From Gemmata palustris (lineage in GTDB: Bacteria > Planctomycetota > Planctomycetia > Gemmatales > Gemmataceae), in the NCBI RefSeq assembly GCF_017939745.1, contig NZ_JAGKQQ010000001.1, positions 7,393,299-7,457,298 on the forward strand: 64,000 bases of DNA. Reading direction: 5' to 3'. Position 1 is the stretch's first letter; each line of letters begins with the position of its first letter. Below are positions 1 to 7,817 of the stretch, in pieces. The notes beneath the pieces were generated by a model. It saw only the letters and a program-made list of their open reading frames with translations, was not told the DNA's origin and did not search any database. The translations under genes and the position numbers were made by a program.

Positions 1-1103
1 ATCTTGTTTTCGCTGTTCACCATGTAGTGCTGGTCGCGGGCGAAGCGGTAGTAGGCGTGCAGCCCGCGCTCGACGGCCTCGAGCAACTTGTCCATCGCCT
101 TCGCGTGCTTACCGGTCGGCGGGTTGGAGTACCGGACGAGGTGCTTGCCGGCGTCGGTCAGCTCGATCTTGTCCTTCTTCGCGTTCATGTGGAAGTGTTC
201 GTCGCGCTTCATGCTGCGCGCGAGTTCGTCGGCCCACTTGAACACCACTTGCTCTTCCGGGTCAGCCAATCGAGTGGGGTTCGCGATGATGAGGGGCGTC
301 TTCGCTTCGTCCACGAAGATGCTGTCGGCCTCGTCCACGATGGCGTAGTGCAGCCCGCGCTGCACGCGCGGGTCCAGGCGCCCGCCGCCGCCCCCGGTCC
401 ACGCGGCCCAGAACGGCGCGGCCGTGGCTTGGCCGCCGCGCAGCTTCAGCCGGTCGCGGAGGAAGTCGAACCCGAACTCGGCCGCGGTGCCATAAGTAAC
501 GTCGGCCTTGTACGCGGTGATGCGGTCGCCCTCGTCCATCTTCTGTTGGAGCACGCCGACCGTCATCCCGAGCTTCTGGTACACCGGGCCGATCCACTCC
601 GCGTCGCGCTTGGCGAGGTAGTCGTTGACCGTGGTGACGTGGACGCCCTTGCCGGAGAGCGCGTTGAGGTACGCCGGCGCGCTGGCGGACACGGTCTTCC
701 CCTCGCCGGTCGCGAGTTCGACCAGGCCGCCGACGTGCATTACCGCGCCGGCCGCGAGTTGCACGTCGAACGGGCGAATGTTGAGCGTGCGCTGGATCGC
801 GAGCGACGCGAGCGCGAACGCTTCCGGTAAGAGCTTGTCGAGATCCCACTTCCCGCGCGCCTTGCCCCGCAGCCCCATGCTCAGTTCGACGAGCTGCGCA
901 TCGGTCACGTCGGCGTGGAGTTTCTCGAAGTACCGCACCTTCGGCACGAGGAGCGCGGCCCGCGACAGCCGGCGCTTCCAGGGTGGGCCGACGCGCGCGA
1001 CGGTCGTGTTCACGGGCCACGTCCCGAGCCGGCCCGGGGTGTTCTCGATCTTCCGCGGGGCTTCCGCGTGTTCGGGCGCAGCGGGCGGAATAGCGGTACT
1101 CAT
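1..1103 (-). CDS. secA: Preprotein translocase SecA-like ATPase, N-terminal part (cut by window edge)
   Basis: ATP-driven motor that pushes unfolded proteins through the SecYEG channel at the inner membrane. The visible 367 residues cover the N-terminal region and most of the first helicase domain. Seen directly: Walker A ATGEGKT near residue 131, the Walker B stretch AIVDEADSIFVDEA near 256-270, and the surrounding SecA-typical text (AYLNALSGKGVHV, TVNDYLAKRDAEW). The ATG at 1101-1103 is the first in frame and is followed by about 45 Pro/Ala-rich residues that do not resemble the canonical SecA start, so this may be a second, specialised SecA copy. The C-terminal half (preprotein cross-linking, scaffold and zinc-tail regions) lies outside the window. 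A strong terminator (1230-1257) separates it from the upstream genes, so it probably has its own promoter in 1104-1229. The family call is secure; the subtype is open. Confidence 0.9.
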   Translation of the reverse strand, partial: MSTAIPPAAPEHAEAPRKIENTPGRLGTWPVNTTVARVGPPWKRRLSRAALLVPKVRYFEKLHADVTDAQLVELSMGLRGKARGKWDLDKLLPEAFALASLAIQRTLNIRPFDVQLAAGAVMHVGGLVELATGEGKTVSASAPAYLNALSGKGVHVTTVNDYLAKRDAEWIGPVYQKLGMTVGVLQQKMDEGDRITAYKADVTYGTAAEFGFDFLRDRLKLRGGQATAAPFWAAWTGGGGGRLDPRVQRGLHYAIVDEADSIFVDEAKTPLIIANPTRLADPEEQVVFKWADELARSMKRDEHFHMNAKKDKIELTDAGKHLVRYSNPPTGKHAKAMDKLLEAVERGLHAYYRFARDQHYMVNSENK

Positions 1104-1229
1104 TCTCGGCCCCTTGAGGTCGGAGACTTCCCTACTCACCTTAGCGGGCGGGGCAGCAGAACGCTACCACCGTGGCGTTCGATGTTTGATGCGGGCGCGG
1201 GCGCGAGAGAAGTGACGAAACGAAAATAA

Positions 1230-1257
1230 CGCGGGGCGAGCCGAAGCTCGCCCCGCG
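1230..1257 (-). terminator. Intrinsic terminator with UUCG tetraloop
   Basis: Perfect 12-bp stem (1230-1241 with 1246-1257). Read on the minus strand the loop is UUCG closed by C-G, the extra-stable type, and the following minus-strand bases are T-rich (TTATTTTCGTTT). It would stop minus-strand transcription before secA. Confidence 0.8.
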
Positions 1258-1470
1258 TACCAAGCATACTTACGGGTCCCGTCCATCCCTTAGGTAGCCT
1301 GGCAGCCTAAACCGTTCCCCCCTCGGAACGGTAAAAGCCCACATTGAAGAGCCACCAACTCGCACAAAAACTGCGGGTCGGTTGCCCCCGTCGCGTTGCC
1401 GGTTGAGAGCAGCACTTGGGGACAACAAAGTAATAGATCACGCACCGCGCCGGTGCAAACAACTGGAGGT
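1230..1470 (-). ncRNA. Candidate small RNA gene lying between two terminators
   Basis: The minus strand has a strong terminator at 1570-1605, then about 310 bp with no credible reading frame, then a second strong terminator at 1230-1257. Two successive terminators in the same direction imply a separate transcript starting between them. Inside is a perfect 8-bp hairpin (1311-1318 with 1325-1332) and an imperfect palindrome at 1291-1309. An AT-rich patch at 1468-1489 could be promoter sequence. I looked for tmRNA, SRP RNA, RNase P and tRNA signatures and recognised none; 6S RNA was not excluded. The 5' end is a guess. Confidence 0.3.
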
Positions 1471-1569
1471 AAAAAATACAAAATGTCAGTTCTTCGCGGG
1501 TGGCCTGAAAAGTACAACCGCTACCGCGCGAAACTGGCGAAGATGTGCGCCCGGAGTGACCGGTACAAC

Positions 1570-1605
1570 GCAAAAAGCCGCGACCATCGGGTCGCGGCTT
1601 TTTGC
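1570..1605 (-). terminator. Intrinsic terminator after the DUF2203 gene
   Basis: Perfect 16-bp stem (1570-1585 with 1590-1605) with a 4-nt loop and runs of A and T at the two ends, so it could work in both directions. It lies 16 bp beyond the stop codon of the DUF2203 gene on the minus strand. Confidence 0.85.
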
Positions 1606-1621
1606 GTCGCGGGTTCGCACC

Positions 1622-2119
1622 TTACGGCTGGCTGCCGCGGTAGCGAGTTGCGGTCACGGAACCGGCCTTATCCCAGTCGGCCGGGATCGGCCGGCGTGAT
1701 TCTTCGTCGGAGTAGTGCCAGTGGCGGAGGGCCTCTTCGCCCACGAGCCAGGAGAACGCGGCGGTGCGGCCGTTCACTTTTGTTGGGAAGTCCACTTCCC
1801 CGGCCTCGTCGTCCACGAGCGCGACGCCCAAGCTGTTCAGCTCGGTGACGGCGATGTTCCAGGCTTTTTCGGCCGCGGCGATCTCGTCGATCACCTGGTA
1901 GCGCCGCTGGCGCTCCTGCCAGACGAGGTCGCGGCGCTGCCGGTCGAGGCGCTCTTGCTCGGGAACGAGGCGGTTGATCGCGCGGCGGGCGTTCTGGACG
2001 TCCGTCACGATGCTCCGGACGAGGGGAAGCATCTGACGAGCGGTCGTGAGGTCGAGGGTGACCTCTTTCTTACGAGGCTTTCCCGCCGAGTTACTCGCGC
2101 GGTTGGGCGTGTTGCTCAT
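1622..2119 (-). CDS. DUF2203 family protein
   Basis: 165-residue soluble protein of the uncharacterised DUF2203 family; the biochemical role is unknown. The family hallmark is at the C-terminal end: an acidic and Gly-rich stretch GEVDFPTKVNGRTAAFSWL followed by GEEALRHWHYSDEE. The N-terminal half (LTTARQMLPLVRSIVTDVQ, then a run rich in Arg, Glu and Gln to about residue 90) predicts a long helical or coiled-coil segment, which is usual in this family. The ATG at 2119 was chosen because the conserved LDLTTARQMLPLV block starts about 20 residues later; the longer frame upstream has no supporting features. It sits alone on the minus strand with its own terminator. Confidence 0.75.
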   Translation of the reverse strand: MSNTPNRASNSAGKPRKKEVTLDLTTARQMLPLVRSIVTDVQNARRAINRLVPEQERLDRQRRDLVWQERQRRYQVIDEIAAAEKAWNIAVTELNSLGVALVDDEAGEVDFPTKVNGRTAAFSWLVGEEALRHWHYSDEESRRPIPADWDKAGSVTATRYRGSQP

Positions 2120-2676
2120 TGGTGGCTCCCGGAGTGAGTGAGGGGGGAGCGGTCGCCCCTCTGTCACCATTCTAGGAGCGCCCGCGCCGAAATAACGTCG
2201 GACGGACGCGGAATTGTGACAGAAGGTTCGACCCCACTCTCCCAGTGTTAAGTTCGATGGTCCTGGCCACAAATCGATGCGGTGCCGGTGGATTTTTGAT
2301 TGATACCCTTCCGCGCCCAACAAAAGAAGGTCAGTCGCGCATTGCGCCGCCCTGAATTCGCCGGGCGCGGCGAACTTCACCGGCTGGGCAAATAGTCCCC
2401 GGCGGGGCGCTCGCATCGGCACCGTCGATGGGTGGTGAGGGCAATGCCGATCCGAAGATCAGAGGAAGTGTCTAAGAACTGCGTTCCCGAAGGGTTCCGT
2501 CAAACTTTGCCCGACGGGTCGGTGTGTTACAGCGCCGAGTGGCCCAGAGCACTTTTCAGGAGCGGGAGAAACATTTCTGGGGCATCGGAATTGCAAAGGC
2601 AGAGCAGCACTGAACGCGGCCCGTTCTCGCAACGAGCGGTTCGGTATTCCTTCGCCCGTTAATTGGAGATCCACTC
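2120..2676. other. Gene-free stretch between divergent genes
   Basis: 557 bp between the start of the DUF2203 gene (minus) and the start of the PRC-barrel gene (plus). It should hold both promoters. The short open frames here have no recognisable domain and no good start context. No tRNA, hairpin or repeat stood out. Confidence 0.5.
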
Positions 2677-3138
2677 ATGATGAAGTACACCCTACGTGCG
2701 GCCTCCGCCGCCCTTCTCCTTACGATTGGGGCGTTGCCCGTTCTCGCCGCGGACCCGCCCCGGATCGTTACCGCGGCGCCCGCGGTCGGCAACCACTTTC
2801 GCGCCAAGCAAGTGATGGGCACGAAGATCCTGATCGGCGGGAACACGGCGATCGGCACCGTGGAAGACCTGGTGTTCGATGACGCGGGGAACCTCGAGTA
2901 CCTGATCGTCTCGACCGACAACAACAAGCTCGTGAGCGTGCCCTGGGACGCCGCGAAGTGGGATCTGGATAAGAAGGTCGGGACGCTCGGCATCACCGTC
3001 GAGCAGTACAAGACGATCCCGACGTTCACGACCACGACCTATCCCAGCTTCTACACGCCGACGTACCGCACCGAAACGTACAAGTTCTACGGGCTGACCC
3101 CGCGCGAGCTCCGGCGCATCGAGCGCCGGCTCCCGTAA
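2677..3138 (+). CDS. Secreted PRC-barrel domain protein
   Basis: 153-residue protein with a clear Sec signal peptide (residues 1-24, hydrophobic core ending ALPVLAAD), so it is probably periplasmic. Residues about 40-105 form a PRC-barrel: FRAKQVMGTKILIGG, then the short-strand pattern IGTVEDLVFDDAGNLEYLIV and VSVPWDAAKWD. PRC-barrels are small beta folds used for protein or RNA contacts; in secreted planctomycete proteins the partner is unknown. The C-terminal 40 residues are rich in Thr, Tyr and Pro (TTTTYPSFYTPTYRTETYKF) and end in a basic tail. GGAG lies 11 bp before the ATG. It stands alone and is followed by a hairpin terminator. Confidence 0.8.
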   Translation: MMKYTLRAASAALLLTIGALPVLAADPPRIVTAAPAVGNHFRAKQVMGTKILIGGNTAIGTVEDLVFDDAGNLEYLIVSTDNNKLVSVPWDAAKWDLDKKVGTLGITVEQYKTIPTFTTTTYPSFYTPTYRTETYKFYGLTPRELRRIERRLP

Positions 3139-3157
3139 GCAATCGCGTGCGCACTAT

Positions 3158-3205
3158 CAGCGGACCGGTGCGCGGGGGACGAGAACCCGCGTTCCCGGTC
3201 CGCTG
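3158..3205 (+). terminator. Terminator hairpin after the PRC-barrel gene
   Basis: An 11-bp perfect outer stem (3158-3168 with 3195-3205) encloses a second short G/C stem. A T-containing stretch (GCGTTTGTCTG) follows. It starts 19 bp after the stop codon. Confidence 0.6.
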
Positions 3206-3424
3206 GCGTTTGTCTGAAACCCCGACGATAACTTCTGGTTTACCCTCGTCGCAGCAGATTAGTGCGACGGTTTGGGGGAAAATGGCTGTCGGATAAATGG
3301 GCAGATTGGAACGATTGGGGTGGTGTTACCGTTGACGCCGTCCCGCCCGCAGCCTATACCCGACATTCGGTTCGTCGCCCTCCCTATCCAACGATCCGAC
3401 ACCCTGATTCCGGAGTGCCTCCCA

Positions 3425-5254
3425 ATGCTCACGCGTATTCTCTCCCGCCTGCGCCGAAGCACGGCCCCGAGTCGCCCCACGCCAAAAGCATTCAAGCGGT
3501 GCCTAAATCTCGAAGCGTTGGAGGCCCGTGAAGTACCCGCGATCCTTTACGGATTGACCGGGGCCAACACACTGCTGCGGCTCGATAGCGCGAACCCGAC
3601 CGTGACCACAACCGTTACTGTGACCGGGCTGGGGGCGAACCAGCAACTCGTGGGAATCGACTTCCGGCCGCGCACCGGCCAACTGTACGGCAGCTCGGTC
3701 GTCGACGCGAGCGCCAACAACTCGATCATCTTCACCTACCGCATCAACCCGCTGACCGGGGCCGCGACGCTTGTGGGCCAGACGGCCGCCGCGGTGCCCG
3801 GCGCCGGGGACGTCGCGACCGGGTACGACTTCAATCCGACCGTGGACCGCATCCGCTACGTGAACGTGAACGACGAGAACGTCCGCCTGACCCCGGTCAA
3901 CGGCACACTCGCGGGGGATGACACCGATCTGACCGTAGGCGCGGACATTATTGGCGCGGCCTACGACCGCAACACCGACCGCCAGAACAACGCGGGGGAC
4001 ACGAACACGCTGCCGACGACACTGTTCCTCATCAATCGCGCGACCAGTTCGCTTGCCCGGTTAGGGGACATCAACGGTACGCCCATTAGTCCCAACGGCG
4101 GGGTGGTCACCGATATCGGCGCCCTGGGTGTAACGCTCGACGCCGGGGCCAATGGCGGCTTCGATATTCTCGAAAGCACACTCAACAACGGCCTGGGAAC
4201 GGCGTTCGCGGCCCTGACGGTGAGCGGTATCACCGGACTGTACAGTATCGATTTGACCACTGGAACCGCGACGCTCGTGGGCGCGATCGGCACCGGAACG
4301 ACGCAGATCGCGAGCCTGGCCGCGGCGCCGGACGGTGTGGTGGTGGTCGGCTCCGGGCTCGGGGCCAACGGCGACGTGCGCATCCTCGACTCCACGACTG
4401 GCGCGGTGCGGACCACGATCATCCCATTCGCCGGGTTCCAGGGCGGCGTGCGGGTCACCGCGGGCGACGTGAACCGCGACGGCATCCCGGACGCGGTCGT
4501 GAGCGCGATCGCCCCGCAGGGGCACGTGAAGGTGTTCGACGGGGTGACCGGTAACCTCGTACAAAGCTTCTTCGCGTTCGCCGGATTTGCGGGTACGGTG
4601 AACGTCGCCACCGGCGACGTGAACCGCGACGGGTACGCCGATATCATTGTGGCGGCCAACGGGGTGAACGGGCATGTGAAGGCGTTCAGCGGGCTCGACG
4701 GCTCGCTGCTCGGCAGCTTCCTCGCGTACCCGGGCTTCCTCGGCAACGTGACCGTGTCGGCCGCGGATTTCAACAACGACGGGATCGACGAGATCGTGAC
4801 CGCCGCCGCGATCAACGGGCACGTGAAAGTGTTCAACGTCGACGGGACCGCGTTCACCTCGGCTACGCTGCCGAACTTTGCCAACAGCTTCTTCGCGTTC
4901 ACTCCCTATGCGGGTGACGTGAACGTGGCCGCGGGCGACGTGACCGGCGACGGTATCGCGGATATCGTCCTGAGCAGCGGGTCCGGTACGCGCGGCAACG
5001 TGCGCGTATTCAGCGGGCTGAACAATACGCTGGTCAGCAGCTTCTTCGCCTACGGCAGCGGAGTGACGAGTGGCGCGTTCGTGGCGCTGGCCGACGCGAA
5101 CGGCGACGGGCTGCTCGACATCCGCGTGACGCCGGGCCTGGGTCAACAGGCCAACGTCACGACGTTTGACTCGGTCGGCACGTCGATCGGGACGACGTTC
5201 TCGGCGTTCACCGGCTTCCAGGGCGGCGCGACGATCGGCGGCGCGCGGTTCTAA
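3425..5254 (+). CDS. Large secreted DUF4394 / FG-GAP repeat surface protein
   Basis: 609-residue predicted surface or exported protein. It starts with a basic stretch and the motif LEALEAREVPA at about residues 29-39, a lineage-specific N-terminal signature of large exported planctomycete proteins. Residues about 40-290 fit DUF4394 (ILYGLTGANTLLRLD, GIDFRPRTGQLYG, GYDFNPTVDRIRYVN), predicted to form beta-propeller-like blades. From about 310 to the end are five or more FG-GAP/VCBS-like repeats of about 60 residues with calcium-loop cores such as GDVNRDGIPDAVVSA, GDVNRDGYADIIVAA, ADFNNDGIDEIVTAA and GDVTGDGIADIVLSS. Such repeats form integrin-like propellers used in adhesion. The ATG at 3425 puts the motif near the N terminus; upstream in-frame starts give no recognisable signal. 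It is a single gene with a perfect hairpin downstream. Confidence 0.85.
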   Translation: MLTRILSRLRRSTAPSRPTPKAFKRCLNLEALEAREVPAILYGLTGANTLLRLDSANPTVTTTVTVTGLGANQQLVGIDFRPRTGQLYGSSVVDASANNSIIFTYRINPLTGAATLVGQTAAAVPGAGDVATGYDFNPTVDRIRYVNVNDENVRLTPVNGTLAGDDTDLTVGADIIGAAYDRNTDRQNNAGDTNTLPTTLFLINRATSSLARLGDINGTPISPNGGVVTDIGALGVTLDAGANGGFDILESTLNNGLGTAFAALTVSGITGLYSIDLTTGTATLVGAIGTGTTQIASLAAAPDGVVVVGSGLGANGDVRILDSTTGAVRTTIIPFAGFQGGVRVTAGDVNRDGIPDAVVSAIAPQGHVKVFDGVTGNLVQSFFAFAGFAGTVNVATGDVNRDGYADIIVAANGVNGHVKAFSGLDGSLLGSFLAYPGFLGNVTVSAADFNNDGIDEIVTAAAINGHVKVFNVDGTAFTSATLPNFANSFFAFTPYAGDVNVAAGDVTGDGIADIVLSSGSGTRGNVRVFSGLNNTLVSSFFAYGSGVTSGAFVALADANGDGLLDIRVTPGLGQQANVTTFDSVGTSIGTTFSAFTGFQGGATIGGARF

Positions 5255-5280
5255 TCGCTCGCCGCAGTATCGATCTTGCG

Positions 5281-5315
5281 CAGAGGTTCGGCGATACAAG
5301 ATCGCCGAACCTCTG
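5281..5315 (+). terminator. Perfect 15-bp hairpin after the FG-GAP gene
   Basis: Stem 5281-5295 with 5301-5315 and a 5-nt loop, 27 bp after the stop codon. There is no clear T-run, so it may be a transcript-stabilising 3' hairpin rather than an efficient terminator. Confidence 0.6.
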
Positions 5316-5473
5316 TTGCACGCGCCCGCACTTGTACCGCCTCATCATGATTCGGTCCGCAAGTCACTTCGAGCCCTACTGCGCTCGCACTTCAAGTGAA
5401 TAGCTGAATCACAATTCGTGCGACCTCCCGAACGGGCCGCCGATTGGAGTAGCTTTGATTTGGTCCGCTGGGG

Positions 5474-5506
5474 GCAAAGAAAAGGCCCGCTCAACTCGAA
5501 GCGGGC
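5474..5506 (-). terminator. Terminator overlapping the phosphoesterase stop codon
   Basis: A 7-bp stem (5485-5491 with 5500-5506) is followed on the minus strand by CTTTTCTTT. The TGA stop codon (5491-5493) sits at the loop edge, so translation termination and transcription termination are physically overlapped. Confidence 0.7.
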
Positions 5507-6105
5507 GGCGGGGACGGTGCGTCCGGGAGCACCCCGGGCGGCATGACAATGGAACCGGTGCCGTCGTCGAGAGCGGCGGTCGCGGCGTGAGGCGTCGGGA
5601 CCGCCGCGCCCGGTAATTTACCCGGAATGATGATGGGCTTGATTTCGCCGGTGATGAGGTCCAGCACGATGCACGTCTTCGGGTTCGCGCGGAACAGCGC
5701 ACCGGGGTTCGCGACCAACGTGCGCCCGGTGCGGTGCTGCTCGCGCACGTGCGTGTGACCGTAGAACACGTAGTCGAAGTAGTCGGCGTTCTCCAGTTGG
5801 CGCAACTGGTGGCGCTCGTGGCTGTGGACCCAGGCGATCCGCTTCTCGGCCAGTGTGAGCGCGCCGAACGACTCGTAGTGGGTGCCGCCCGAGTCCTTGA
5901 TCGCGGCGGCCAGCTTCGCCTTGTCCTTGTCCCAGTTGCCGAACACGAAGTGCGTCGGGATCGGTTTGAACACGCGGACCGTGTCCGGCGACTCGATGTC
6001 GCCGCAATGCAGGACCAGTTCGACCTCCTGCTCTAACAGGAGGCGAACGGCTTCCGCGACCGCCTCCTGGCGGTCGTGGGTGTCGCTGACAACCCCGATC
6101 CGCAT
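5491..6105 (-). CDS. YfcE/MJ0936-type metallophosphoesterase
   Basis: 204-residue cytoplasmic calcineurin-like phosphoesterase, a family that hydrolyses phosphodiesters with two metal ions. All metal-binding motifs are visible: SDTHD (residues 7-11), HCGDIE, GNWD, HSHE and YGHTHV. The compact single domain (to about residue 165) matches the YfcE/MJ0936 group. The C-terminal 35 residues are Pro/Ala-rich and probably disordered. Start chosen at 6105, because the core strand MRIGVVSDTHD begins there; a longer frame would add 13 unsupported residues. The physiological substrate cannot be told from sequence. The gene stands alone, with a terminator at its stop codon. Confidence 0.85.
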   Translation of the reverse strand: MRIGVVSDTHDRQEAVAEAVRLLLEQEVELVLHCGDIESPDTVRVFKPIPTHFVFGNWDKDKAKLAAAIKDSGGTHYESFGALTLAEKRIAWVHSHERHQLRQLENADYFDYVFYGHTHVREQHRTGRTLVANPGALFRANPKTCIVLDLITGEIKPIIIPGKLPGAAVPTPHAATAALDDGTGSIVMPPGVLPDAPSPPPASS

Positions 6106-6355
6106 AGTTCCCCCGTTACGCCCCAATTCGACGCCCGCCGACACACATTTACTACCTTAACAAACCGGAAGAGGGTCGGGTATATCGGGTGCGCCGGGTA
6201 TCGCGAGTCGGGCGCCGCGAACCGGGTTTTTCTGGAACCGGACAAACAACAACTGCTTAAACTATCAGTCATCGCTCTTATTATTCCGCGCTCGGGGAGC
6301 GCCTTTTGCTTTTGCGGACCCCGGGTCACCCGATTAATCGGCACATTCGCTGCAG

Positions 6356-7666
6356 TCACTTTTTCGGGAACGCGAGCGCGTTAACGAGCTCGCGGTCGCG
6401 CGCGCCGACGGCCTTCGCCTTGTCCGGTTTCATGGCGAAGGTGACCGCCACTTGGTCCCCCTGCGGGCCGGCGACCAAGTTGAAGCTCTGAACCACGGGC
6501 AACTCTTCCATCTTCCCTTCTGCCGTGATGCGGTACATCCAGCGCCCGTCCGGGGACGAAGTTTCGGCGTCTTCGATCACGCGCGACGCGACCCAACCCG
6601 CCGTACTACCCACGGCCTTCTTGAACTCGTCGGCCGGAGTGTGTTTGCCCGGGTCCGCCTTCTTCCACACCATGAAAGTGGCCTGCGCGATGAACTCGCC
6701 CTTGTCGAGCAGGCGCAGAATGAGGTGCTGTTCGGTCTGACCGGTGACGTGCCAGTCGCGGGGGTAAACGAGTTCGTAGCGCTTCTTCGGGTCCGCGTGC
6801 CGGAGCAGGGCCAGCGCCGCGGGCACGTCGCCCTTCGGCACGGCCGCGAGTGCCGCGTCGGTCAGTTCCTTCGGCACTTCGGCCAGGGCCGCGCGCTTGA
6901 GAGCGACCGTCACCTCGACCTGCGACGCGGGCGCGACCGGCCCCTGTTCGCGGTCGTCTTTTTGCTTCCATGTCAGCGCGGTCACGCGCTTCGCGGTCGC
7001 GTCAAACGTGCCGGTCGCGGTTATCGTCAGCGTGACCTTCGCCCCGTTCTCGATGCCCTCCGCCGTTCCCTCAATGGTGAAGGTGGCTTGCCCGTTCGCC
7101 GCGGCGGTCAGCTTCCCGGTGAGGCCGTTCTTGATGAGGCCGTCGAACAAACACGCGGCCTGCACCGCCGCGGGGGCCACGGTCCACGAGTCACCGACGT
7201 TCACGGCCTTGTTGGGGAGCAACCCGGGGATGCACTGCGGGTTGAAGTGCTCCGTGACGAGGTCGAGCTCGTCGCGCGTGAGCGGCCCGGTCGGGCTGAA
7301 GCAGAAGGTGCCGTCGGAGTTCCGGTGCGCGACGATCAGCGCGCGATCGGTCGGGAGCGCGCGATCGGCTTTGTCCCCGCTCACGACGGCGGACGCCGCG
7401 GCGCTATCGTAGTAGCGCGCGGACCGGGCCGGCATTCCGTCGGCGGTGGTGAGCGTTCGTTCCGCGAACAGGTGCCGCGCCTTCGCGTCGAGGCGGATCG
7501 GTTCCTTCGTGCCCTCTTGTGTGACGATCAGTTTGCCCGTCAGGTCGAGTTCGACGCTGTACCGGAAGCACTCGCCCGCGGCCGGGGCTTCGCCGAGGGT
7601 AACTTGTGCGCGGGCAACTGGGGTGAAGGCAATAAGGGCAATCAACGTAACGGCGGCGCGGCTCAT
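6356..7666 (-). CDS. Secreted protein of unknown function
   Basis: 436-residue protein with a Sec signal peptide (residues 1-20, core VTLIALIAFTPVARA). No domain was recognised with confidence. Residues about 25-260 look like a beta-rich domain with alternating hydrophobic strands (FRYSVELDLTGKLIVTQEG, ATFTIEGTAEGIENGAKVTL), similar in style to planctomycete proteins of unknown role. The C-terminal part (about 300-436: PRDWHVTGQTEQHLILRLL, FIAQATFMVWKKADPG) resembles lipoprotein-type domains that bind small ligands, but this is only a fold impression. Start chosen at 7666 because the signal peptide begins there. It lies 151 bp downstream of the kinase-FGE gene on the same strand and may be co-transcribed with it. 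Confidence 0.7.
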   Translation of the reverse strand: MSRAAVTLIALIAFTPVARAQVTLGEAPAAGECFRYSVELDLTGKLIVTQEGTKEPIRLDAKARHLFAERTLTTADGMPARSARYYDSAAASAVVSGDKADRALPTDRALIVAHRNSDGTFCFSPTGPLTRDELDLVTEHFNPQCIPGLLPNKAVNVGDSWTVAPAAVQAACLFDGLIKNGLTGKLTAAANGQATFTIEGTAEGIENGAKVTLTITATGTFDATAKRVTALTWKQKDDREQGPVAPASQVEVTVALKRAALAEVPKELTDAALAAVPKGDVPAALALLRHADPKKRYELVYPRDWHVTGQTEQHLILRLLDKGEFIAQATFMVWKKADPGKHTPADEFKKAVGSTAGWVASRVIEDAETSSPDGRWMYRITAEGKMEELPVVQSFNLVAGPQGDQVAVTFAMKPDKAKAVGARDRELVNALAFPKK

Positions 7667-7817
7667 TCGGTGTCTCCGTGTGTACGGGAGGCAATGAGCG
7701 GCGGTGCATACGTTGGGAGGGGGCGCACCGTCAAGGCGAACCCTGCTCATCAAAGTGAGGTTGGTGAAGTTCGGTTAATTGGGCACCCGCCGCCCGTGCG
7801 AGCGGGGGTTCGCCGGG

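Noticed and set aside
2432-2662. 76-codon open frame upstream of the PRC-barrel gene
   Set aside because: No ribosome binding site of note, no recognisable protein features and no conserved context.
6288-6302. GCGCTC hairpin with a following T-rich stretch (plus strand)
   Set aside because: No plus-strand gene ends upstream of it; a 6-bp stem here is likely chance.
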